Notes under the pieces: generated by a model
The model's input: the letters and a program-made list of their open reading frames with translations, nothing else
Told to the model about the DNA's origin: nothing
Database searches by the model: none
Position numbers and translations under genes: made by a program
Part shown: piece by piece, positions 17,139 through 24,961 of the stretch
Position numbering within the stretch: position 1 is the stretch's first letter
Layout: each line of letters starts with the position of its first letter
Assembly (NCBI GenBank): GCA_001512665.1
Contig: LFSF01000015.1
Location: 81,265-126,812 of the forward strand
Direction of reading: 5' to 3'
Source of the DNA: Clostridiales bacterium DTU073
GTDB lineage: Bacteria > Bacillota > Peptococcia > DRI-13 > DTU073
Length of the DNA stretch: 45,548 nucleotides

Positions 17139-18113
17139 GTGAAAAACGCTTATCTTGGAGTAGATGTTGGTTCGGTAAGTACAAACTTAGTCGTAATGGA
17201 TGAAAACGGAGAAATACTGCAAAATCTGTATATACGAACCATGGGTCAACCGGTAAAGGCGGTTCAAGAAGGTTTAAAAGAATTAGGCTCATTAATCGGG
17301 GATGATGTGCAGATAAAAGGCGTGGGGACAACCGGAAGTGCCCGTAATCTTACTTCCGTTTTAATCGGTGCTGATGTGGTAAAAAATGAGATTACTGCAC
17401 ATGCTGTGGCTGTTTCTCAATTAGTTCCCGGAGCGCAAACAATCATAGAGATCGGCGGGCAGGATTCGAAAATAATTATTATGCGAGACGGTGTTGTCAC
17501 CGATTTTGCAATGAATACTGTTTGTGCAGCGGGTACCGGGTCATTTCTCGATCAACAAGCTGCTCGTTTAAATATCCCCATTGAAAGATTTGGGGAATTA
17601 GCTTTAAAGTCAAAAAATCCGGTACGTATTGCCGGTAGGTGTGCAGTTTTTGCGGAGTCTGATATGGTTCATAAACAGCAGTTAGGTCATTTATTGGAGG
17701 ATATTATCGCTGGTCTTAGTGAAGCCTTGGTTCGTAATTATCTCAATAATGTTGGTAAAGGTAAGGAAATTCTTGCACCGGTGGTTTTTCAGGGCGGAGT
17801 GGCGGCGAATGTGGGGATCAAGGCAGCTTTTGAAAAAGCACTGCAAACCGAAGTAATTATACCTAAATATTATAATGTAATGGGAGCAGTTGGCTGTTGT
17901 TATTTAGCTATGGAAGCTACGAAGAAAAACCCCACTAAATTTAAAGGTTGGGAAGCAGCGGAGCTTAAGTTCCGCCCGACTAGTTTTGAATGTCGTAGTT
18001 GTCCTAATATGTGTGAGGTTATTCAGGTTTATGAGAATGATGTGATTATAGCACGTTGGGGTGACCGTTGCGGTAAATGGAGTAATGCGAGCCTTAAGAC
18101 CGAGGTAAGCTAA
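17139..18113 (+). CDS. Acyl-CoA dehydratase activase-like ATPase (BadF/BadG/BcrA/HgdC family)
   Basis: ASKHA-fold ATPase that, in the family, uses ATP hydrolysis to push one low-potential electron into its partner. The phosphate-binding segment is GVDVGSVSTNLVVMD (residues 7-21) and the second is GIGGQDSK-like (IEIGGQDSK, about 103-111). Cys129 (NTVCAAGTGSFLD) and Cys168 (AGRCAVFAESD) match the two cysteines that hold the [4Fe-4S] cluster between two monomers in HgdC. Unusually for a plain activator, the C-terminus carries a further CRSCPNMC cluster (about residues 290-297) and DRCGKW, which the large fused family members also have. GTG start with AGGAGG. Last gene of the TetR operon. Confidence 0.9.
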   Translation: MKNAYLGVDVGSVSTNLVVMDENGEILQNLYIRTMGQPVKAVQEGLKELGSLIGDDVQIKGVGTTGSARNLTSVLIGADVVKNEITAHAVAVSQLVPGAQTIIEIGGQDSKIIIMRDGVVTDFAMNTVCAAGTGSFLDQQAARLNIPIERFGELALKSKNPVRIAGRCAVFAESDMVHKQQLGHLLEDIIAGLSEALVRNYLNNVGKGKEILAPVVFQGGVAANVGIKAAFEKALQTEVIIPKYYNVMGAVGCCYLAMEATKKNPTKFKGWEAAELKFRPTSFECRSCPNMCEVIQVYENDVIIARWGDRCGKWSNASLKTEVS

Positions 18114-18131
18114 AAAATAATTATGTGAAGA

Positions 18132-18178
18132 AAAACTCCTTTGGATTAAGCTCTTACGGGTGTTTTCCAAGGAGTTTT
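18132..18178. terminator. Hairpin at the convergent gene ends, probable terminator
   Basis: Bases 18132-18145 pair with 18166-18178 (one bulge). Read on the minus strand the stem is followed by TTTTTCTT, so it can end the small minus-strand gene, whose stop codon (18154-18156) lies in the loop. On plus it has only four T's. Confidence 0.55.
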
Positions 18179-18444
18179 CCATTCACATATCTTTTCTGTG
18201 CATTTTCGGCTAGAGGATGGCGTGGGGAAATAACAATAGTTATACTATTTATGATTACTTTATTATCATCATATTCTACCCGCGGTACAATAACGGATAA
18301 CTCTGAAGGCACATTCGAGGTTGTTTCTCTTTTTACATGAAGATTCAACCCTTTTAGATTAAGCTGAATCTCATCACGTGTTAACTCCATGGGAATAGGT
18401 TTTTTCAAACGGTCCTTTAATTTATTAAATAATTTTATTTGCAT
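18154..18444 (-). CDS. Small protein of unknown function
   Basis: 96 residues: a basic N-terminus (KLFNKLKDRLKKP), then a mainly beta-pattern body with alternating hydrophobic residues (IQLNLKGLNLHVKRET, ELSVIVPRVEYDDNKVIIN) and a basic end. No signal peptide or membrane segment. I chose the ATG at 18444 because AAGGAGTG lies seven bases upstream; the longer frame starting at 18480 has no such site. I do not recognise the family. It is convergent with the activase gene, and its 3' end is inside a hairpin. Confidence 0.6.
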   Translation of the reverse strand: MQIKLFNKLKDRLKKPIPMELTRDEIQLNLKGLNLHVKRETTSNVPSELSVIVPRVEYDDNKVIINSITIVISPRHPLAENAQKRYVNGKLLGKHP

Positions 18445-18575
18445 TTTTTTCACTCCTTGTACTATATATATGTGATGCAATTACTTGATGGTTACTATAT
18501 AATACATACAGTAGCGGATATTTCGATAAGTTAGAATAGAAAATAGATTATCAATATTTTAGGAGGCGAAACTGC

Positions 18576-20258
18576 GTGCAGGAAGATAAACAAATAGAAA
18601 TGCTTGCCTTAGAAATAAGTAATCAAGAGATGCAAGTACCGCCAGGCACAACCTTGTTAAACCTGGTTACAGTTTTAGAACAAGATTTTCCTTATCCGAT
18701 CTTAGGTGCTAAATATAATGGGGAAATAGTTGATTTATATACGGAAGTCAATACTTCAGGTAAAATAGAATTAATTGATATAACTTCGGAAGAAGGAATG
18801 AGAATCTACAGGCAGAGCTTAGTGTTCTTATTGGCCAGGGCGGTTTATGAACTTTTCCCGCAAAGAAAATTAATGGTGCAACATTCCTTAGGAAAAAGTT
18901 ATTACTGTGAGTTTAAAGGGATGGACTATATTTCTCCTTTAGATTTAATCGCTTTAGAAGCAAAAATGAAGGAGTTTGTAGAAGCTGAAGAACCCATTAT
19001 TCCTCAGTATTTGAGTAGAGAGATTGCTTTAAGAATGTTATTGGCACAAGGCCATGAAGAAAAAGTAGCTTTATTAGAAAATTTGGATTATCAGAAAATC
19101 AGGATTTATACCTCCGGTCCTTACTCTAATTATTCATATCGGATTTTGGCTCCTGATATGGGGAGATTAAAGGTCTTTAGACTAGAGGCTTATGCCCAGG
19201 GCTTTTTATTGCGCTTTCCGGACTCTCTGAATCCTCAGCAGGTAGCGCCTTACCCGAATTTACCGAAATTAGGGCAAGTCTTTCGTGAATCAGGGGAATG
19301 GGCAAGCATTTTAGGGGTTAACAATTTAGCTGGGTTATATGGACTTTGTAAGCATGATCAGCGGAAATATATTGAATTAATCCATATTGCTGAAGCATTA
19401 CATGAAAAGAAGATCGCCAGAATTGCCGATGAAATTTACAGCCAGCATGAAAAGTTGAGGATTGTTTTAATAGCAGGGCCTTCATCTTCAGGTAAGACTA
19501 CTTTTGCTCAGCGATTGGCGATTCAACTGAGGGTGTTAGGTTTACAGCCGGTCTCTATTTCGCTGGACGATTACTTTGTTGATCGGGAAAACACTCCTTT
19601 AGATGAGCATGGTGAGATTGATTTTGAAGTTTTGGAAGCTATAGATTTGGAACTGTTTAATCAACAATTGCAGGAATTAATTGCCGGACATATAGTGGAG
19701 GTGCCAACCTTTAATTTTGAAACCGGTCTGAGAGAATGGACAGGTAAAAAATTGCAAGTCAAACCGGGGCATCCTTTGATTATTGAAGGAATACATGGCT
19801 TGAATGAGAGATTGACTTCTTCCATACCGCGGGAAAACAAATATAAAATTTATATTAGTGCATTAACTCAGATCACCATTGATGATCATAACAGGATTCA
19901 AACTACTGATACTCGCTTGATTAGAAGAATTGTACGTGATAATCGTTTTCGGGGGCAAGGTGCTTTAGAAACTTTAAAACGTTGGCCTTCAGTACGGCGT
20001 GGTGAAGAGAAAAACATTTTTCCTTTTCAAGAAGAAGCGGAGATAATGTTTAATTCAGCGCTTATTTATGAATTATGTATTTTAAAGAGTTATGCTGTGC
20101 CCCTTTTAAGCCAGGTCAGTAGTAGGGAAAAAGAATATACCGATGCACGGAGATTGTTGTCTTTGCTTGAGTATTTTCCGGAGTTCTCTGCTCAAAACGT
20201 ACCGCTGAATTCTATCTTACGGGAATTCATTGGCGGTAGTTCTATACACGGACAGTAA
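18576..20258 (+). CDS. Nucleoside (uridine-type) kinase with N-terminal TGS/ThrRS-like region
   Basis: 560 residues. The C-terminal half is a P-loop kinase of the uridine kinase/phosphoribulokinase family: Walker A GPSSSGKTT from about residue 301, SLDDYFVDRENTP as substrate segment, and IIEGIHGLNE as the Walker B-like strand. The first 80 residues look like a TGS/ubiquitin-like domain (PPGTTLLNLVTVLEQDFP) and the next 150 resemble the second additional domain of threonyl-tRNA synthetase. This architecture is known in Firmicutes and annotated as a nucleoside kinase; its true substrate is uncertain. The GTG start is preceded by AGGAGG. A terminator follows. Confidence 0.85.
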   Translation: MQEDKQIEMLALEISNQEMQVPPGTTLLNLVTVLEQDFPYPILGAKYNGEIVDLYTEVNTSGKIELIDITSEEGMRIYRQSLVFLLARAVYELFPQRKLMVQHSLGKSYYCEFKGMDYISPLDLIALEAKMKEFVEAEEPIIPQYLSREIALRMLLAQGHEEKVALLENLDYQKIRIYTSGPYSNYSYRILAPDMGRLKVFRLEAYAQGFLLRFPDSLNPQQVAPYPNLPKLGQVFRESGEWASILGVNNLAGLYGLCKHDQRKYIELIHIAEALHEKKIARIADEIYSQHEKLRIVLIAGPSSSGKTTFAQRLAIQLRVLGLQPVSISLDDYFVDRENTPLDEHGEIDFEVLEAIDLELFNQQLQELIAGHIVEVPTFNFETGLREWTGKKLQVKPGHPLIIEGIHGLNERLTSSIPRENKYKIYISALTQITIDDHNRIQTTDTRLIRRIVRDNRFRGQGALETLKRWPSVRRGEEKNIFPFQEEAEIMFNSALIYELCILKSYAVPLLSQVSSREKEYTDARRLLSLLEYFPEFSAQNVPLNSILREFIGGSSIHGQ

Positions 20259-20300
20259 GTTTAGTTTTGAAAAAAATATGTATATTTGATTAAAATAAAT

Positions 20301-20343
20301 AAACCAGCCTTGTTTCGAGTCTTTAGGGGTTCAAGGCTGGTTT
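20301..20343. terminator. Hairpin terminator between the nucleoside kinase and degV-family gene
   Basis: AAACCAGCCTTG (20301-20312) pairs perfectly with 20332-20343 over a 19-base loop. T-rich sequence follows on both strands, more so on minus, so it can serve both convergent genes. Confidence 0.65.
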
Positions 20344-20408
20344 ATAATTATTAAGACTATAGATTTAAGGTTATCAATTATTTAGCCAAACGTTAGTGTA
20401 TGCAGAAA

Positions 20409-21257
20409 TCAGAGATAAGTAAAGGCTACGCCAATTGCTCCGGGGCCTGTGTGCACACCGATAACAGGTCCTGTTTCGGCAAAGAGCTCAATCTTTTTTT
20501 CATATTTTTCTTCAATCATTTTGATTAAAGTATTGGCAGCATCTTCGGCAGCTCCATGAGCTACGGCGATATGTTCCGGGATTTTTTCCCCCAGTACTTT
20601 GATCATGTGATCAAAGATTTTTCTTACTGATTGATTTTGGTTTCTTGCTTTATCGAGAGGTATATAGACACCATTGACGACTCTGATTATTGGTTTAATT
20701 TTGAGGATTGTGCCTAAGAGAGCCGAGACTTTACCAATACGACCGCCTTTCTCTAAATAATGTAGCGTATCCAGTGAAAAGAAAACTTCTGTACGACGGC
20801 GCGTTTCACTTAGTTTTTCTATAATAGTATCCAAGGAGAAGTTCTTTTTAATCATCTCCAGTGCAGTTAATACTTGTAGCCCAATGCCTAGGCTAATGGA
20901 TTTTGAATCAAAAACATGAATTTTGCCATTAAGCATGCTGGCTGCTTTTGCGGCCATGGTAGCCGTGCTGCTTAACCCTGAGGAAATATGAATAGAGAGA
21001 ATCTCATATCCTTCTTGGAGTAAGGATTGATATGTTTGCAGGAAGTCATTAACAGTAGGAGTCGAGGTTTTAGGAAGGATGTCTTCTGTTTTTTCGAGGA
21101 GGTGATAAAATTCACGAGGATGGAGATCTACTCCATCTAAGTAGGTTTTTTCAGGGAAGTTTACGTAGAGGGGAACAACGGTAATATTATGTTTGTTAAT
21201 AAAATCTTTGGGTAGATCTGCAGTGCTGTCGGTAACAATTTTTATTTTTTTGGGCAA
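20409..21257 (-). CDS. DegV family fatty-acid-binding protein
   Basis: 282 residues from the TTG at 21257. DegV proteins bind a fatty acid and, as FakB, present it to the kinase FakA. The N-terminus KIKIVTDSTADLP, the STPTVNDFLQTYQSLL segment, HISSGLSSTATMA and the end GPVIGVHTGPGAIGVAF are family signatures. The start at 21257 has GGTTGGAGA just upstream. A second in-frame TTG at 21287 gives ten more residues, but has no ribosome binding site. Transcribed away from the pyr operon. Confidence 0.9.
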   Translation of the reverse strand: MPKKIKIVTDSTADLPKDFINKHNITVVPLYVNFPEKTYLDGVDLHPREFYHLLEKTEDILPKTSTPTVNDFLQTYQSLLQEGYEILSIHISSGLSSTATMAAKAASMLNGKIHVFDSKSISLGIGLQVLTALEMIKKNFSLDTIIEKLSETRRRTEVFFSLDTLHYLEKGGRIGKVSALLGTILKIKPIIRVVNGVYIPLDKARNQNQSVRKIFDHMIKVLGEKIPEHIAVAHGAAEDAANTLIKMIEEKYEKKIELFAETGPVIGVHTGPGAIGVAFTYL

Positions 21258-21388
21258 TATTCTCCAACCTTTCTTGGTTTTTTCCAAAAGTCACTAATAG
21301 AACAAGCTTAGCTTAGATTGGTAAAAAAAACAAGAGATAATTAAGCAATATAAGAAATAATAATATAAAATAAATTAATAATGGATGG

Positions 21389-21417
21389 TTGACGCAGATT
21401 TTTTTTGAGATTATAAT
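21389..21417 (+). promoter_or_regulatory. pyr operon promoter
   Basis: TTGACG (21389-21394), 17-base spacer, TATAAT (21412-21417): a near-perfect sigma-A promoter. Transcription from about 21424 gives a leader of about 170 bases containing the attenuator. Confidence 0.85.
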
Positions 21418-21449
21418 TAAGAAAATAAATAGAAATTTCCCTTGAAATT

Positions 21450-21534
21450 AGTCCCGTGAGGCTAGTAAGGGGTATATTTTTTAAGGTTAAAGCACAAGCT
21501 GATTATACCTCCTGCCTTTGGGCAGGAGTTTTTT
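21450..21534 (+). promoter_or_regulatory. PyrR-dependent attenuator
   Basis: AGTCCCGTGAGGCT at 21450-21463 matches the PyrR-binding loop of pyr mRNAs (ARUCCNGNGAGGYU). A terminator follows: CTCCTGCC (21509-21516) pairs with GGCAGGAG (21521-21528), then TTTTTT. PyrR with UMP would stabilise the binding hairpin and allow termination before pyrB. No pyrR lies in the window, so it must be elsewhere. Confidence 0.88.
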
Positions 21535-21596
21535 ATTATATATTTTTATCGGTTTATTTTTTTCTTAAACAATAATTTTAAGGAGGTTAAAAAAGA

Positions 21597-22511
21597 GTGG
21601 GGATTAAAGAAAAAGACCTTTTAACCATGGAACAGCTGGATAGAGAACAGATTGAGTTGATTTTGCATACCGCTAAGGAAATGAAAAGTATTATCAAGAG
21701 GGATATCAAAAAGGTTCCTACTTTAAGGGGAAAATCAATTGTAACTCTTTTTTATGAACCTAGTACCCGCACTCGTACTTCTTTTGAGTTAGCCGGAAAA
21801 TATATGAGTGCTGATATGGTGAATATTAATACTACCGCCAGTAGTGTCGTTAAAGGAGAAAGCTTAAAGGATACAGGACTTACCTTGCAGGCGATGGGTT
21901 TGGATATTGTCATTGTGCGACATAGCATGGCCGGTGCTCCTGCCATGTTGGGGAGTTATTTAGAGGCGAGAGTAATTAATGCGGGTGACGGATTCCATCA
22001 GCATCCTACTCAGGCTTTATTGGACATGCTGACGATTCAAGAGCATTTAGGCGGATTTGAGGGTTTAAAGGTGGCGATTGTCGGAGATGTACTGCATAGC
22101 AGAGTTGTTCGCTCTGATTTGAACGGTTTAATCACCATGGGAGCTAAGGTGACGATATGTGGCCCCGCTACTTTAATACCTCCCGGGTTAGAAGAAATGG
22201 GTGCAAAGGTAACATATAATCTGGAAGAAGCTATTTCTGACGCTGATGTAATTGTAATGTTGAGAATACAATTGGAGAGGCAGAAAGCCGGTTTTTTCCC
22301 TTCTTTACGGGAATATAGTCAATATTATGGTTTGAATAAGGAAAGATTGTCTTTAGCGAGTAAAGACTGTTTGGTAATCCATCCCGGACCGATTAATCGT
22401 GGCATTGAAATATCGGGAGAAGTTGCTGACAGTCTTAATTCTTGTATAAATGAGCAGGTGACAAATGGCGTAGCAGTACGTATGGCTCTTTTGTATTTGA
22501 TGTTAAGTTAA
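21597..22511 (+). CDS. pyrB: Aspartate carbamoyltransferase catalytic subunit
   Basis: Transfers the carbamoyl group to aspartate, the second step of UMP synthesis. The carbamoyl-phosphate loop STRTRTSFE (about residues 59-67) and the HPTQALLD segment are intact, and HPGPINRG is near the C-terminus. 304 residues, no regulatory pyrI next to it, as in Bacillus. The GTG start follows AAGGAGG. First gene of the pyr operon, 15 bases before pyrC. Confidence 0.97.
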   Translation: MGIKEKDLLTMEQLDREQIELILHTAKEMKSIIKRDIKKVPTLRGKSIVTLFYEPSTRTRTSFELAGKYMSADMVNINTTASSVVKGESLKDTGLTLQAMGLDIVIVRHSMAGAPAMLGSYLEARVINAGDGFHQHPTQALLDMLTIQEHLGGFEGLKVAIVGDVLHSRVVRSDLNGLITMGAKVTICGPATLIPPGLEEMGAKVTYNLEEAISDADVIVMLRIQLERQKAGFFPSLREYSQYYGLNKERLSLASKDCLVIHPGPINRGIEISGEVADSLNSCINEQVTNGVAVRMALLYLMLS

Positions 22512-22526
22512 AAAGGGGGACAAGGC

Positions 22527-23852
22527 GTGATGAATTTTTTATTAAAAGGCGGTTTAGTTGTAGATCCCCGATTGGGGATGGTTAAAGAGGTTGATATACG
22601 CGTAGCAAAGGGAAAGATTGTGGAAATAGGGTCGCATTTAGAAAGTGCCGGAGATGATGAACAAGAGGAACTAATAAATGTTGAGGGGAAGATAGTTGCT
22701 CCGGGATTTATAGACATGCATGTACATCTGCGCGAACCTGGCGGAGAAGCTCATGAAACCATATTAACAGGTTGTCAGGCTGCTGCAGCAGGTGGGTTTA
22801 CGGTAATTGCAGCCATGCCTAATACTCAACCATGTGCCGATAATGAGGGTGTGATTGAGCTGATAAAGGTGCGTGCTCAGAAAGCAGATTTAGTGCAGGT
22901 TTTACCAATCGGGACAATCAGTAAAGAGCGGAAAGGACAAGAGATTAGTGAAATGGGGTCTCTTTTTCGTGCAGGAGCGGTAGCTTTTTCAGATGATGGC
23001 AGTGGTGTGGTCAGTAGTGAGGTAATGCGGAGGGCTTTGGAGTATGCGAAGATTCTTGATGCACCAATAATCTCTCATTGTGAAGATACTGCGTTGGCCG
23101 GGGATGGTTTAATGCATGAAGGATATTGGTCTACGGATTTGGGATTACGGGGGATTCCTGCCCAGGCAGAAGAGATTATGGTGGCTAGGGATATTTTGTT
23201 GGCTGAATTGACCGGAGGCAAATTGCATTTAGCTCACTTAAGTACAGCAGGGAGTGTGGCTTTGCTTAGATTTGCTCGGGAACGGGGAATTATGGTAACG
23301 GCAGAAGCAACGCCGCATCATCTTTTACTGACCGATGAAGAGGTAAAGTTACAGAGTTATGCCACTAGTACTAAGGTTAATCCCCCTCTGCGCAGTCAGG
23401 CTGATGTGGAGGCTTTAAGGGCTGCCGTAAAGGAAGGATTAATCGGTTGTATTGCTACTGACCATGCACCTTGGTCTGAGGAGGAGAAGGAACAGGAGTA
23501 TGCCAAGGCACCTTTTGGGATAGCCAGCTTGGAAACGGCAATCCCCATTGTCTGGGATACCTTAGTAGTGAAAGGTAAAATGAATCCACTAGAGTTAATA
23601 GCCAGGTTTACGACCGGACCCGCTGAAGTATTGGGGATAGAGAAGGAGAAGGGTTTTTTTGCCGTTGGAAGAACTGCAGATATCACCGTTATTGATCCGC
23701 AAATGAAAAAGGCTGTAAATGCCAATGTATTTTATTCCAAAGGGAAAAATACCCCTGTAGATGGCCGTGCGTTTCAGGGTTGGCCGGTCATGACAATAGT
23801 GGGGGGCAAAATCGTAATGCGAGATGGGATCGTGAAGGGGGACAAAAATTGA
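22527..23852 (+). CDS. pyrC: Dihydroorotase
   Basis: Zinc amidohydrolase (class I) that cyclises carbamoyl-aspartate to dihydroorotate. Metal and substrate motifs: DMHVHLREPG (about residues 63-72), HCED, HLAHLST, and DHAPWS. 441 residues. Starts with GTG directly followed by ATG; AAGGGGGA is upstream, so either codon may serve. The stop overlaps the carA start (TTGA). Confidence 0.96.
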   Translation: MMNFLLKGGLVVDPRLGMVKEVDIRVAKGKIVEIGSHLESAGDDEQEELINVEGKIVAPGFIDMHVHLREPGGEAHETILTGCQAAAAGGFTVIAAMPNTQPCADNEGVIELIKVRAQKADLVQVLPIGTISKERKGQEISEMGSLFRAGAVAFSDDGSGVVSSEVMRRALEYAKILDAPIISHCEDTALAGDGLMHEGYWSTDLGLRGIPAQAEEIMVARDILLAELTGGKLHLAHLSTAGSVALLRFARERGIMVTAEATPHHLLLTDEEVKLQSYATSTKVNPPLRSQADVEALRAAVKEGLIGCIATDHAPWSEEEKEQEYAKAPFGIASLETAIPIVWDTLVVKGKMNPLELIARFTTGPAEVLGIEKEKGFFAVGRTADITVIDPQMKKAVNANVFYSKGKNTPVDGRAFQGWPVMTIVGGKIVMRDGIVKGDKN

Positions 23853-24961
23853 AGGCCTATTTATGTTTGCAGGATGGGAAAATTTTTGCAGGAAAAGCGA
23901 TAGGAATTGTTGGTGAGGCAGTGGGTGAAGTGGTTTATTATACCGGCATGACAGGTTATCAGGAGATTATTACCGATCCTTGTTCTGAAGGGCAAATTAT
24001 TGTCTTCACCTATCCGTTAATCGGCAATTGCGGAGTTAATTCTGTAGATGAGGAATCGTCTGGGGCAAGGGCGAAAGGGATCGTGATTAAGGAATTATCT
24101 TCTAATCCCAGTAATTATCGAGCTAAAGAAAATCTGCATAAATATTTGGTTAGTCAAGGGTTAGTCGGGATTACAGATATAGATACAAGAGCATTAACTA
24201 AGCATTTGCGACGTCATGGTACAATGATGGGTTTAATCAGTATGGAGGATAACCTTACGGAATTAGTAAAGAAGGCTAAAGAACTGTCTGTAAACAATGG
24301 AGAACAGCAGCTTGTGAAAAAGGTGACGACCAAAGAGACAGTGACTTTTCCGGAAGGGCAATACCCTGTTGTAGTTATTGATTTAGGAACGAAAAAAAGC
24401 TTACTGAGGGCCTTGAGAGCGAGAGATTGTCGGGTAACTTTAGTCGGAGCGGCAACAGGAGCAGAGGAAATTTTAAATTATCAGCCTCAAGGAGTGGTTC
24501 TTTCTAATGGCCCGGGAAATCCGGAGGATGTGGAAGATGTCTTGCCCGTAATCAAAAAAATATTGCAGCTGAATATTCCGGTATTAGGGATCGGGTTAGG
24601 GCATTTGCTTTTAGGTAAAGCTTTAGGGGGGACTGTTTATCGTTTGCAATCAGGACATCGGGGTAATTATCCTGTAAAGGAGATTAAAACCGGTCGGGTT
24701 TACCAAACCTCCCAGAATCACGATTATGTTTTGCGTGACGATAGTTTTTTCGCTGATGAGGTAGAGATTACTTTGCGCAATCTCCATGATCAATCAGTGG
24801 AAGGAATAAGGCATAAGATGACAGGTTCATATTCCGTTCAGTTTAATCCAGAGGGTTGTCCGGGTCCTCGGGAGGCCGAAGTTTTTTTGGATGAATTTGT
24901 GGAGATGGTGAAAGGGAATCAGCTAGGGGGGGGAAAAGGATGCCTAAAATATCAGGATTAA
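23849..24961 (+). CDS. carA: Carbamoyl-phosphate synthase small subunit with degenerate glutaminase site
   Basis: CarA normally hydrolyses glutamine and channels ammonia to CarB. All of the fold is here: the N-terminal domain ([30 protein letters not shown]) and the class I amidotransferase domain ([28 protein letters not shown]). The catalytic residues are not. The nucleophile position in GIGLGH is Gly249 instead of Cys, and the catalytic His in the FxPE-xxPGP loop is Asn333, with Glu335 kept. The spacing 249/333/335 equals that of E. coli Cys269/His353/Glu355. The glutamine-binding Gln after GLGH is Leu. The subunit should therefore be structural only, and ammonia would be the nitrogen source. 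TTG 23849 was chosen as start: AAGGGGGAC lies upstream and it overlaps the pyrC stop. The frame is intact, so this is not a pseudogene. Confidence 0.93.
   Translation: MKAYLCLQDGKIFAGKAIGIVGEAVGEVVYYTGMTGYQEIITDPCSEGQIIVFTYPLIGNCGVNSVDEESSGARAKGIVIKELSSNPSNYRAKENLHKYLVSQGLVGITDIDTRALTKHLRRHGTMMGLISMEDNLTELVKKAKELSVNNGEQQLVKKVTTKETVTFPEGQYPVVVIDLGTKKSLLRALRARDCRVTLVGAATGAEEILNYQPQGVVLSNGPGNPEDVEDVLPVIKKILQLNIPVLGIGLGHLLLGKALGGTVYRLQSGHRGNYPVKEIKTGRVYQTSQNHDYVLRDDSFFADEVEITLRNLHDQSVEGIRHKMTGSYSVQFNPEGCPGPREAEVFLDEFVEMVKGNQLGGGKGCLKYQD

Noticed and set aside
18125-18340. Plus-strand frame at the end of the activase operon
   Set aside because: It runs through the hairpin and antisense to the better supported minus-strand gene; no ribosome binding site.
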